Below, piece by piece: positions 1-24,400 of a stretch of 52,500 nt of DNA (its first letter is position 1; each line of letters begins with the position of its first letter). The position numbers were made by a program, and so were the translations under genes. The notes beneath the pieces are model-generated. The model was given only the letters and a program-made list of their open reading frames with translations. It searched no databases and was not told where the DNA came from. Origin of the DNA: Glandiceps talaboti (taxonomy: Eukaryota; Hemichordata; Enteropneusta; Spengelidae); assembly GCF_964340395.1 (NCBI RefSeq), contig NC_135557.1, positions 24,759,063-24,811,562 on the forward strand, given 5' to 3'.

Positions 1-2214
1 AAGGTATGGTTGTACTGTACTAGGTAAGGTATGGTTGTACTGTACTAGGTAATTATAGGTATGGTTGTACTGTACTAGGTAAGGTACGGTTGTACTGTAC
101 TAGGTAAGGAATGGTTGGACTAGGGAAGGTATGGCTGTACTGTACTAGGTAAGGTATGGTTGTACTGTACTAGGTAAGGTATGGTTGTACTGTACTAGGT
201 AAGGAATGGTTGGACTAGGGAAGGTATGGCTGTACTGTACTAGGTAAGGTATGGTTGTACTGTACTAGGTAATGTATGGGTGTACTGTACTAGGTAAGGT
301 ATGGTTGTACTGTACTAGGTAAGGTATGGTTGTACTGTACTAGGTAAGGTATGGTTGTACTGCACTAGGTAATTATAGGTATGGCTGTACTGTACTAGGT
401 AAGGTGTGGTTGTACTGTACTAGGTAATGTATGGGTGTACTGTACTAGGTAAGGTATGGTTGTACTGTACTAGGTAATGTATGGGTGTACTGTACTAGGT
501 AAGGTATGGTTGTACTGTACTAGGTAAGGTATGGTTGTACTGCACTAGGTAATTATAGGTATGGCTGTACTGTACTAGGTAAGGTATGGTTGTACTATAC
601 TAGGTAAGGTATGGCTGTACTGTACTAGGTAAGGTATGGTTGTACTGTACTAGGTAATGTATGGGTGTACTGTACTAGGTAAGGTATGGTTGTACTGTAC
701 TAGGTAAGGTATGGATGTACTGTACTAGGTAAGGTGTGGTTGTACTGCACTAGGTAAGGTATGGTTGTACTGTACTAGGTAGGTATGGTTGTACTGTACT
801 AGGTAAGGTATGGATGTACTGTACTAGGTAGGTATGGTTGTACTGTACTAGGTATGATTGTACTGTACTAGGTAAGGTATGGTTGTACTGTACTAGGTAG
901 GTATGGTTGTACGGTACTAGGTAAGGTATGGTTGTACTGTACTGGGTAGGTATGGTTGTACTGTACTAGGTATGATTGTACTGTACTAGGTAGGTATGGT
1001 TGTACTGTACTAGGTAAGGTATGGTTGTACTGTACTAGGTAAGGTATGGTTGTACGGTACTAGGTAAGGTATGGTTGTATTGTACTGGGTAAGGTATGGT
1101 TGTACTGTACTAGGTAGGTATGGTTGTACTGTACTAGGTAAGGTATGGATGTACTGTACTAGGTAGGTATGGTTGTACTGTACTAGGTAGGTATGGTTGT
1201 ACTGTACTAGGTAAGGTATGGTTGTACTGTACTAGGTAAGGTATGGTTGTACTGTACTAGGTAAGGTATGGTTGTACTGTACTAGGTAGGTATGGTTGTA
1301 CTGTACCAGGTATGGTTGTACTGTACTAGGTAGGTATGGTTGTACTGTACTAGGTAGGTATGGTTGTACTGTACTAGGTAAGGTGTGGTTGTACTGTACT
1401 AGGTAGGTATGGTTGTACTGTACTAGGTAAGGTATGGTTGTACTGTACTAGGTAATTATAGGTATGGTTGTACTGTACTAGGTATGGTTGTACTGTACTA
1501 GGTAAGGTGTGGTTGTACTGTACTAGGTAAGGTATCGTTGTACTGTACTAGGTAAGGTATGGTTGTACTGTACTAGGTAAGGTATGGTTGTACTGTACTA
1601 GGTAAGGTGTGGTTGTACTGTACTAGGTAGGTATGGTTGTACTGTACTAGGTATGATTGTACTGTACTAGGTAAGGTATGGTTGTACTGTACTAGGTAGG
1701 TATGGTTGTACGGTACTAGGTAAGGTATGGTTGTACTGTACTGGGTAGGTATGGTTGTACTGTACTAGGTATGATTGTACTGTACTAGGTAGGTATGGTT
1801 GTACTGTACTAGGTAAGGTATGGTTGTACTGTACTAGGTAAGGTATGGTTGTACGGTACTAGGTAAGGTATGGTTGTATTGTACTGGGTAAGGTATGGTT
1901 GTACTGTACTAGGTAGGTATGGTTGTACTGTACTAGGTAAGGTATGGATGTACTGTACTAGGTAGGTATGGTTGTACTGTACTAGGTAGGTATGGTTGTA
2001 CTGTACTAGGTAATTATAGGTATGGTTGTACTGTACTAGGTAAGGTGTGGTTGTACTGTACTAGGTAAGGTATGGTTGTACTGTACTGGGTAAGGTGTGG
2101 TTGTACTGTACTGGGTAAGGTATGGTTGTACTGTACTAGGTAAGGTGTGGTTGTACTGTACTAGGTAAGGTATCGTTGTACTGTACTGTACTAGGTAAGG
2201 TATGGTTGTACTGT
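1..2214. repeat. Large minisatellite, unit about 20-25 bp, running off the left edge
   Basis: The stretch is filled by roughly 90 imperfect copies of a unit built around GGTATGGTTGTACTGTACTA followed by GGTAA. Variants lack 'AA', carry an AATTATA insert, or have GGTGTGG or GGATG changes. The array ends sharply near 2214 in unique sequence. It contains longer internal duplications: about 395 bp at 816-1210 recurs at 1615-2010 with an offset of 799 bp. It probably lies upstream of, or in an intron of, gene A, because the next plus-strand exon starts at 3007 in phase 1 and needs an exon further left. Confidence 0.97.
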
Positions 2215-3006
2215 AGTCACAGACACTTACTTGCCAAATATTGTTTCAGAATGATTTTTTTTTTCAAATTGAAAGACATGACTAATCGTTTTATAAAATT
2301 CAAAATTCAAATAAATATCCAATCCTCATCTACTTATGGAAGATACTTGTAGATTATACATAAGCATGAGAACAGCAGTATATGATATAAACATTTCATA
2401 CAGAAATTCATAACTCGTATGACATAAGTAAGTGACATTTTCATCTTTTCCCCAAACAGTTGGATTACCTGATTGCAGTTATTAAAGCTGCAACTAAACA
2501 TGTTATTTTAAAAATGTTTTGTTACCCAGGTACAATAACTTATTTGCAATATCGTACACCATCAGCACTATTGAATCACCTATGGTTACCGTATATTTTG
2601 TAGCTGTACATGATAAATCCCATAAAATTGATTTTTGGGTCCGGACCCAAAAATGAGTACCCACAACGGCGATCATGATTTAAACCCCTTCTGCAATACC
2701 TATTGAAAGATCTAGCACGATTTAACATGTACAGTGTCTAGTTATTGGTATTTTAACACTTTTCAGTGAATAGAGTGTGATTGATCGGACACTATCCTAC
2801 AGTTACAAACAAATACAGTTTTAAAATGGCAACATTTGAAAGTATTTTTTATAAGTAACTTGTCAATTTTTAGTAAATATATATTTGATTACTTGATAAA
2901 CAAATATCTCTTTTGCAGCTAGGGCAACACTGGTTTAACTATTCACATTATTTCTACTTGATTTTCGTATTAGCTAATTTATTTTTCATTTAATATTTTT
3001 TCTCAG
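2215..3006. other. Non-coding, probable intron of gene A
   Basis: No exon with supported splice sites is visible. The stretch contains a 24-bp perfect palindrome at 2631-2654 and a block (about 2597-2680) that recurs diverged at 7048-7140. It ends in a pyrimidine-rich acceptor TTTTTTCTCAG immediately before the Ig exon at 3007. Confidence 0.6.
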
Positions 3007-3342
3007 CTCAAGCCAGTCCTCCTGAGATACAAGGCTATGATTACGACGAGGAAGTAGTTGTGAACGAGGGCAAATTCTACGAATTCACTTGCACAACTCG
3101 AGAAGGAAACCCAGCATCTCACCTCATTTGGGAAATTGTCAATCTAGAGGACCGCACAGATACGAAGGTCATCACGACTGCTAGTACGAGCATGGTATTA
3201 CAGAACGGGAAATTGCACGACACAAAAAGTGTGTTGAATTATACATTTAATTCCTCCGATGATGGTAAATTTCTGGAATGCTCGTCATCACAGCATGGAC
3301 TTCTTCTACCGGGATACACTCATTTACGACTGTATGTCCAGT
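3007..3342 (+). CDS. Gene A exon: Ig2-type domain
   Basis: A 112-codon, phase 1-1 exon. It has the Ig cysteines in [19 protein letters not shown] and [10 protein letters not shown], with the core Trp between them. It is clearly homologous to exon 3 of genes B and C (PDIE..., [22 protein letters not shown]). This copy is the most diverged of the three. The donor is CAGT|GTATGT. Confidence 0.88.
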
Positions 3343-6300
3343 GTATGTAATTATGTTAATTTAGTGTTTGATAGTCTTACTGTCTGGAAGTGTCTCCTAC
3401 TTTTAGATAAACTAAATTAATGAATAATTTAAAAGGGAAACAATTCACAAAATTATCAAAGTGACTATAATATTTATATTGGCGTACAGTAATTTATAGT
3501 CTTAAGTGATTTCAGTAACTTTGGTCTTTCTCAAATCGAACATTCTATTGTGTATGGTGTAGTGTCAATTTGTAGAGATCCGTCATCCGAACATCTGTCT
3601 AGTGCACAAGTGTTTAAATAGCTCTTCAGGTTACCATATGTATTCCATAACTAAAGTTTTATTCACCCCCCCTCCCCCCACTTCAAGGTTCTCCTATTCT
3701 GCCTGCCATTGCAATTGTAGAATGGGGAAATAACTACTTGGTTGTATATTACAGTGTGGCGTGTTCAGCAGATGGTAATCATGAAGTTAGCACTTTTATG
3801 TGGCTAACTATGGTGGTGATATAAATCTATATGCTAATATCACATTCCTAAATAATTGTGATGTTTTGTTTTTTTTTCATTTAAAAGATTCTCCTGTGAT
3901 CCATACCATCGACATTGTTGAGTGGCATGACAATTATTTGGTTGATGTGGAGTGTGTGGCAACAGCCAATCCAGACTGTATCACCTATTCATGGGTAAGC
4001 TATGGTGATGATGGTGGTCAAACTGGTTCAGGACGAACCTGGCAAGTAGAAGACATCAATCAGGACAACAAAATTGACGTATCATGTAGAGCTACTAATG
4101 TTGTCGGAAGTAACACATTGCGGGTAGCAAACTCAAAACAATGTAAGCATTACAGAGTCAATGTATAAGACAATTGTTTTCGTTTGTTCTGCTTTGTTTG
4201 AAGTATACGTTAAAACGCTGAAAGTTTCCATTACTTTCCGAGATTTTGTTTTGCTATTACTGGCGATGCTATAATCATATTATTCTCCAATATTTTTCAC
4301 CATTTAGCCAGAAAATACTGGTGATCTAAGTGCTGTCACTACTCGTCTAGTAACTCGTAGTGACAATGCCCACTTTAGGTCACTCTTATTTTTCTTGGCT
4401 GAACAAAATAAACATTTGAGAATATTTAAACACTGGTGCTCTAGACGGATGTTCGGATGACGGATTTCTACAAATTGACATTACCCCATACACAAAATAA
4501 CGCACTTGACTGATGGTTAAAAGTTAAATTGGTGTTGCTAGATTCAACGACAGCAGGACGCTGAGACGACACGTTGCATGGGAGAACTTGTACCTTATCA
4601 GCCATGGCCAGTGATGTTGAAGCCACTGATCGATCGTTGCTTTCGATCGCAAGGTCATCAGTGGAATTATTTGGACTACTGTAATCCAAACTATTGTACA
4701 GGATACCTGACACACCTTTACTCTGAGGAAGTGTTAACTTATTGGTATAAGAACGAACACATTCAGCTTGTATGTACTATTCATATGCTAGATTAGGGGC
4801 CCATTTTACCACTGCCAGCCGTGGTAAAATGGGATTTCACCACAGTTATTATCCAATCAGAATGGCACATAGTAGCATGATATAATATAATGTAATATAA
4901 TCCATATTCAAGTAACCTTATCCATAGATAACTATTCCAACATTTTACACCTGTAGTCTCTCCCGATGGACTTAACATTACAATTGTAGAACGGCACAAT
5001 AATCACTTTGTTGAAGTGAGGTGTTCAGCAGATGCCAATCCAGCAGTTTCTAGCTTTATGTGGCGAAGTTATGGTGATGGAAATCAGTATGGGAATGGAC
5101 AAACCTGGCAAGTTGAAGATACTAATCAAGATAATATAATTGACGTATCATGTTTAGCTACTAATATTGTCGGAAGTAATACCGTGAGAGTCGAACTCAC
5201 AACATATTGTAAGTATAATATTTCTACATAAGTTTTATTCTACTAGGGCAAATTGAATGTCTTTTTATGTCGAACAATTTGAGAACAGAACAACCATTTC
5301 AGAACTGAACTGATTTTTTGGTAAAGTTGCATGTTTTGTTAACTCACATAACTCCTCATATCCTTCGATATCACGCATGCTACTGTGGAGCATGTGAGAC
5401 AAGTGGAAATTCTTGACACTACAGTATATTTTTCCTCATGGCGGATGTCTACTATTGTGACGTTATAATTCACAAGGAAAGGATTGCCAAACAGTCAAAT
5501 TTTCTGATGTCATGCAAATTAACAGCAGTGTTTTTGAAGAAATCAAACAAGTCTATGTATTGTGTAGTTTGTAAATTAATGATGACCCGTTCTGACATAC
5601 GGTGCACTGGTGGATGAATGGATGGATGGATGGATGGATGGATGGTTGGTTGGTTGGATGGATGGATGGAAGGCAAACAAGCATGCAGACAGGCCTAGCT
5701 ATCTGGTCGATAACACATTTTATAACCATTCATCCACCTCTAGATTCTCCTATACTGCCTACCATTGCAATTGTAGAATGGGGAAATAACCACTTTGTTG
5801 AGTTGATGTGTTCAACAGATGCCAATCCAGCAGTGACTACATTTATGTGGCGAAGTTATGGTGATGGAAATCAGTATGGGAATGGACAAACCTGGCAAGT
5901 TGAAGATATCAATCAAGATAATGTAATTGACGTATCATGTACAGCTACTAATATTGTCGGAAGTAATACATTGCGGATAGAACACACAAAACAATGTAAG
6001 TATTACAGAGTCAGTATATATGACAGTTGTGATATATTCTCAATGTGTGTGAATGTGTGTGTTGGTGGGAGTGTCTGTCTGTCTGTCTGTCTGTCTGTCT
6101 GCCTGTCTGCCTGCATGCATGTTTATGTATGTATGTATGTATGTATGTATGTATGTATGTATGTATGTATGCATGTATGCCTGCCTGCCTGCCTGCCTGT
6201 CTGTCTGTCTGTCTGCCTGCCTGCCTGCCTGTCTGTCTGTCTGTCGCTATGTCACTGTCATAATGTCAATTTATTTGTAAAATATATATTAGTTTTTCAT

Positions 6301-6588
6301 GATATCACGTTCTCTTTTAAATATTTTAAAGTTATTGTTGACGTTTTTGAGAGTTTCAATGTGACATCATTAGTAACATTTCATTAAGTGTGAAATAAAT
6401 GTATGTAATTATAGGGATTGTAATAGTTTTTGCTTTATTGTTACAATAGTATGTGTGACGACAATACAAAGTTGAATCGTTCTTTTTATGTTTTAGCATC
6501 TGCGTCTGTTGTTTACCCATCAACTATTATAATAATTGCCATACATCTGATCTATGCTACAGTCACATCAGATATATTTTGTTTATAA
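3007..6588 (+). CDS. Gene A: kinase-less multi-Ig surface protein (5' end outside or unidentified)
   Basis: Proposed coding exons are 3007-3342 (Ig2-type), 3888-4142, 4957-5208 and 5744-5995 (three Ig3-type domains), and 6497-6588 (terminal). All are flanked by AG and GT, and the Ig exons are all phase 1-1, so any can be skipped or duplicated without a frameshift. The exons match Ig2 and Ig3 of genes B and C, including the motif TWQVEDxNQDN. The end is [20 protein letters not shown] followed by a short tail and TAA, a hydrophobic C-terminus that could be a membrane helix or a GPI-anchor signal. There are no kinase exons before the next gene. The signal peptide and any Ig1 exon should lie left of 3007, possibly beyond the minisatellite. 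Ligand and function are unknown. The order of exons and the terminal exon are inferred, not proven by transcripts. Confidence 0.72.
3688..3825 (+). pseudogene. Broken Ig3-type exon in gene A
   Basis: The sequence begins after CTTCAAG with GTTCTCCTATTCTGCC, closely matching the start of the intact exon at 5744. It encodes [19 protein letters not shown] and then VACSADG...STFMW, after which the frame breaks. The copy at 5744 reads W-RSYGDG, while here a small deletion leads to W-LTMVVI and a stop, and the second half of the domain is absent. It is best read as a decayed duplicate exon that splicing must skip. Confidence 0.8.
3888..4142 (+). CDS. Gene A exon: Ig3-type domain, B/C-like subtype
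   Basis: An 85-codon, phase 1-1 exon after TTTAAAAG. It encodes [20 protein letters not shown], then [29 protein letters not shown], and DVSCRATN. It is closer to Ig3 of genes B and C than to the two following Ig3-type exons of gene A, so two Ig3 subtypes coexist here. Confidence 0.87.
4800..4833. repeat. Perfect 13-bp hairpin
   Basis: CCCATTTTACCAC at 4800-4812 is exactly reverse-complemented at 4821-4833, with an 8-base loop. It lies in the gene A intron between two Ig3 exons. It could be a small inverted-repeat element or its end. Confidence 0.9.
4957..5208 (+). CDS. Gene A exon: Ig3-type domain, second subtype
   Basis: An 84-codon, phase 1-1 exon after CCTGTAG, with donor ATATT|GTAAGT. 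It has the Ig core [20 protein letters not shown] and [18 protein letters not shown]. It is strongly similar to the exon at 5744. Confidence 0.85.
5609..5670. repeat. (GGAT)n / (GGTT)n microsatellite
   Basis: Tandem tetranucleotides in the intron before the gene A exon at 5744. Confidence 0.95.
5744..5995 (+). CDS. Gene A exon: Ig3-type domain, second subtype
   Basis: An 84-codon, phase 1-1 exon after CACCTCTAG. It encodes [20 protein letters not shown] followed by [19 protein letters not shown] and [18 protein letters not shown]. The donor is ACAAT|GTAAGT. It is the likely source or sister of the broken copy at 3688. Confidence 0.87.
6070..6246. repeat. Compound (GTCT)n-(GTAT)n-(GCCT)n microsatellite
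   Basis: Three interleaved tetranucleotide tracts just after the donor at 5996 in the last coding intron of gene A. The long open frames across it are artefacts of the repeat. Confidence 0.97.
6497..6588 (+). CDS. Gene A terminal exon: hydrophobic C-terminus
   Basis: After TATGTTTTAG, phase 1 gives Ser, then [20 protein letters not shown] and a nine-residue end before TAA. The same architecture (SA-x(2-3)-V-x-PS-[ST]-III) occurs in the proposed last coding exon of gene C at 32985. That independent match is the main support. It could be a GPI signal (small residues, short spacer, hydrophobic end) or a single helix with almost no cytoplasmic tail. Confidence 0.62.
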
Positions 6589-19717
<13,129 letters not shown>

Positions 19718-19882
19718 ATTCACATGACCAAATTTTATTATGTTATTTCCTGCTTCGGAGCAACATGTAAAATCAGAATATGTAAGAGCGCCAACTACGA
19801 CCAAGTTTTGCAATTAATAGACATACAGCAAGCAGATCGAAAGTTTAGTATGATTTTGAAGGGCCAGGCTTGTAAGAATTCG

Positions 19883-19884
<2 letters not shown>

Positions 19885-19961
<77 letters not shown>
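19885..19961. repeat. (CA)n microsatellite
   Basis: About 38 CA dinucleotides. Confidence 0.98.
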
Positions 19962-19963
<2 letters not shown>

Positions 19964-20050
19964 TAACGTAGCGACAGCAAGCGAGAATTTTGTGTCATAT
20001 GCTAATTCCATGGTTGGGGATCTTAGACGTTCAATATTCATGACCATAGT

Positions 20051-20426
20051 CTATCGCATAGACATTAGACACCTAGGCCTGATATTTGTATCAGTGACAA
20101 ACGAAAGCTTATTATCATTCAAAGAAAGCTTAAAGTTGTTGGGGGATGACAACCATACAACCATAATGTTCGATACCGTAAATCTCGCAAACATGAATAA
20201 GCTTTTGTAAACCCTTGCTTGAGGGGCTGAAGACAATTAAATCATCGGAATATGAAGTGTGATTCAAAAGTCTACTACTAAGCAGACATCTAACCTTATA
20301 AGAACAAAAACGATGTCTCAGCTTATCAATGTAAACATTAAAAAAACGTGGATACCCCCCCCCCCGGCGAAAGTCATTAATTAAGAACAGTGAAGGTTGA
20401 CGAGACGGCAGCTCCCCAGTTAACAC
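20051..20426 (-). pseudogene. Decayed LINE reverse-transcriptase fragment
   Basis: One minus-strand frame (20426-20130) reads FFNVYIDKLRHRF and then SYSDDLIVFSPSSKGLQKLI. These correspond to the LINE RT motifs LFNVYMDxL and YADDLVxxSPSxxGLQxLL. An overlapping frame (to 20051) continues as SSPNNFKLSLNDNKLSFVT, as expected after a frameshift. A poly-G (sense) run sits where a GVRQGG-type motif should be. It is a short, broken non-LTR retrotransposon relic with no intact protein. Confidence 0.82.
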
Positions 20427-21406
20427 ACACTTGGTGAGATCTATACCAAAATACTATCAAACGAACAAAAATTACAGGAACTCCTCTTGAAAAGCTTTTT
20501 AAAAAGTGACCAGTGATTAACTAGGGCGCGTGAAGGTTTGTATATAGTCCAGATACACAATGCAATTTGTAAGATGCGACCAGTTTATTTTCAATTTAGT
20601 CTATTGTTTCACATGTGCTTAGGCCCTACCAACAAAAGTAATGGTCTTCTGGTGTACGTATGTCAAATTATCGTGAATAGCCACACACCGTACATGGCTT
20701 CCAAAACAATTCTATAGCGCCGAACCATACAGCTTTTCGAATTGAACGACTTTAAAGACATGCGTTAGATGTTTTTGCTAAACAGTGCAATTCCATTCAT
20801 AAGACTCAGTAATAGCAGTCATGCATTATGTTAAACTTATCACAGAACTCTGTTTTGTTTTAATTTTACGAAGCAAATGCCGTTACAAGAATTTGAAATT
20901 CGATTGTATACTAGTAATTAATACCATGTGATAATGACGTAACAAGTAGCTGTTGTCCATTGTTTGAATGGTGGCGTGTGCTGTTGGGCTGCACAGTGGG
21001 TTTCTTTCAGATCGCAATTGAACGAAACTATAACTTGAAGGTAAAGTTCAGAAACAAGACCATTTCCGCATTACTTGAGTATGAATCAGGAAAAGGAAGT
21101 CATATCACAGACGTTCTAAACACCCTGAATTTTCGTCACAGAGGTACGTGTACATTGTATGCAGTTGTAAACATTCACGAAGCCAAACAAATGTAAATTT
21201 GGGAGTGCCAGTGCGCTTTGCATCATGGGACTTTGACGTCACTCAACAAGCGAGGGTTAGTGTGGCTTAGTGCTCAGACTCCGGCAGTTCATAATTTAAA
21301 CGCGCATTATAACGTTTATTTTACAGGATTGGCAGCATACTAGAAACATAACCCAATTGCTTATTTGTGTTGTGGTGGATTTATTGTCAAGAACATCATA
21401 TCTAAA

Positions 21407-21464
21407 ATGATTGTGAGGAATTTACGTGTGGCTACAGCGGCGATACTGATCACCTGGTCGGCAG
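21407..21464 (+). CDS. Gene C exon 1: start and signal peptide
   Basis: ATGATTGTGAGGAAT... encodes 19 residues of leader and ends GCAG|GTAAGT in phase 1. Exon 2 then supplies VFHNCQSQ, matching the same point in gene B. Confidence 0.8.
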
Positions 21465-24400
21465 GTAAGTGAAACATTTTGAATGTTACGTCGTGTTGTG
21501 TGTGACTGTACACTGTTATAGGGTGTGTACTTGTATAGTTTAGCCCGGTAATATCCCAAGTATGTACGTACTAATGACATTAGTTATGCTGCCTTTGAGT
21601 CACGTTGGTTGTTTGTAAATTCAAAATGATTGTGTATGTACCATTTTTTGTGTTTATTATAAAACAGAACGTCACGGTGCCAATGCCCGAGTTTTCCCCT
21701 GATCTGCATAAACTTGTACAGTGTGGATAACAGACATACAATGTACTCATCACTATATATCCAAGCCTCTAAACGTTTACAATAATACTTGATTTTTACC
21801 ATACCAATCACAGTACACTGCAAAATCTCGAATACTTGCTCCAAAATCATTCATAGCCTGGTCCACAGGTACTCAATCAATCTGTATGATTTTAAACAAA
21901 AATATATATGGTGAATAAGACTTACTTACCAACATATATATTTTTTAAATCATACAGATTGATTCGAGTACATGTGGCCTGGACATTCAATTTACTCTTG
22001 TCTTGGAAAAGTATGCATGTGTGTGTGGTGGGGGTGGGGGGTGGGGTGAGGTTTATCATTTTGATGTTCTTATAACTACACCAAAGCTACCAGTACAGTG
22101 TGTGTGTGTGTGTGTGGGGGGGTGATGATGGGCCACAGAATTAAAGCTTGAAGTGCTTTGGTGCCATGCATTCTGTTATTATTCATTTAACTTATTTTAG
22201 TCTCAAACCAAATATTTTTTTTATAAACCTTCCAAACAATTCACAAATACAATGTCTTTACAGCTCTTTCTTATTGTATTTGACCTACCAGAAATGGATG
22301 TACATGTATAATATTTTGAAAATAATGTTATATCTTTTCTTTCCTGTACAGTTTTCCATAACTGCCAGTCCCAGACAACAACAACAGTTGGTCCTACAAA
22401 TACAGTGTATGTATCAAAAGATGCATATGCATCCTTCAACTGCAGTGTTAATTGGAAAGCCGATGATGATCTATATGATTCAATATTTTGGGAAATTAGT
22501 GAAGATGATGGTGACACTTGGAACAGGGTTGCACAGTGTTACTATAGTGGCACATGTGTTATAACACGAGATCTTGAGTCAGCGTATTCTGTTGATAGTA
22601 ATTCACCTAATGATTTCTTCAAACTCAACATCGGTCCTGCTAGTCTTGCTGAAGATGGACTGTATGAGTGTTATTCATTTGATGAAAAAGCAGCTTCAGC
22701 TCCCCATGCCAGACTTGTTGTTTTAGGTATGGATAAACTTTACTATTACAATAATTGTATGTTCCCAGTGTCTGTACAAATGTACTATTGTTTTACATTG
22801 CATGGCCATTGTCCTTTTCTGTACTCAAATTTGTGAGTGTTAAGTCTTTACTGACTGACTGACTACAATTTACAACTGTCATTGCGTTCACTTAATTACA
22901 AATTCAAAAATGACTCAGAGAACCATGTTTTTATAAGATGCATGAAAGGGTTGAAAACAAAAATAAGTATATATGCCCTATTCAGTCTCAGTCTAAATTT
23001 ATGTATTGAACATAATATTATTAACTAAGTTAAAATAGTATTTTTGGAATGTAGTTTGACATTTTTAGCACAACTGAACTGATAAGGTTCAGTCCTGCTA
23101 TACACATGGCAAAGTTTGTGTGTGTGTGTGTGTGAACAACTTAAAGTCAAAAACCACTGGAGCGATTGCCATGGCATTTGGTTTGTGTATTACCTTGGGT
23201 GTCAAGTTGGGAAATTGTTCAAATCAAAATGATCTTACCACAAGTGTGTCGTTCAGGTAAAAAATCATGATTTTTGGTCCAAATACTTAAACTCCAAAAC
23301 TACTTAACCGATCGATCTGAAATTTGGATTGAATGTTCGTAGAGGTGTTTAGATTAAGAATTGTTCATGACATGATCCCATCAGTGATATGCAAATTAAT
23401 GCTAAAAATGTGTCTTTTTTTCAAAAATCTATATTTCCAAAAGTACTGAGCAGATTAGGCTGAAATTTGGTGGGGGCATTCTTAGGGATAGATTAAGGAT
23501 TGTTCATGACATGATGATCATTTTTAGAATGCAGTTTGATTTGAAGACTTTTTTTTTTTTGTATCTATGGTTGTTTGTTATCTCAATATCTTGTCAATTT
23601 CAGTGACCAGTTATTCATCAATTTTGTTTTCAGAACAATCCAGTGTCCCAGATATTGAAGATTATAGTTCAAATGAAGAAGTGATTGTACGTGAAACGTC
23701 ACCATTTGAATTCACTTGTACAGCAACTGGTGGAAACCCAGCTGCTGAACTTATTTGGGAAATAATTGATCGAAATGACCGTACGGATATTACTGACATT
23801 ACAAGTTCAAGTACATCCACAACGACTGAGAACTCTGGAAACAATAAACTGTATGATACTACCAGTATTTTAAATCACACATTTAATTCATCAGATGATG
23901 GCAAAAACCTGAAGTGTTCTTCATTCCAACACGAAAGTTTTACTCCAATAAGTGACCAAATAGTGTTGAATGTTGAACGTAAGTACATTTTTACATTCTT
24001 GTATTACTTCTTCACTGTGAAATCTTTTTTTTGAAAACTAAACTGTTTATGTGATACATGCAAATTTGTATCATATTGCTTTGTTGGAAGGAAATTTTAA
24101 AAAGTATTTACAAGATGGAAAATATTTTCAAACAGAAATGTCTGAAAATTGTTGTTTGGTACATAATTATTGTTTGTGTGAATACGCAGACATTTTTTGT
24201 AATTCACCTTGTATAATGTTATATATTTTATTTACCAGATTCTCCTGTGATCCATACCATCGCCATTGTTGAATGGCATGACAATTCTTTGGTTGATGTG
24301 GAGTGTGTAGCAACAGCCAATCCAGACAGTATCACCTATTCATGGGTAAGCTATGGTGAGATTGATGGTGGTCAAACTGGTTCAGGGCGAATCTGGCAAG

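Larger units (their letters stand above)
19718..21406. other. Divergent intergenic region between genes B and C
   Basis: About 1.7 kb separates the two start codons, so any shared promoter must lie here. It holds the (CA)n tract and a LINE reverse-transcriptase remnant. The open frame at 20960-21196 has no recognisable domain. No TATA box or CpG island can be assigned by eye. Confidence 0.55.

Noticed and set aside
1-2214. Tandem array considered as CRISPR
   Set aside because: Units are contiguous with no unique spacers, and the window is eukaryotic. The arrays at 31917, 35349 and 45186 are excluded for the same reason.
4468-4796. Overlapping open frames on both strands in a gene A intron
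   Set aside because: No domain or splice sites. The region adjoins an inverted-repeat arm and may be transposon debris, but this cannot be shown.
6045-6387. Cys/Val/Ser-rich open frames
   Set aside because: Translation of tetranucleotide microsatellites downstream of a genuine splice donor. The same applies to frames at 9359-9700, 10933-11375, 13770-14229 and 49665-49972.
20960-21196. 78-codon plus-strand frame upstream of gene C
   Set aside because: No recognisable motif and no evidence that it is spliced to gene C, whose start at 21407 has its own signal peptide.
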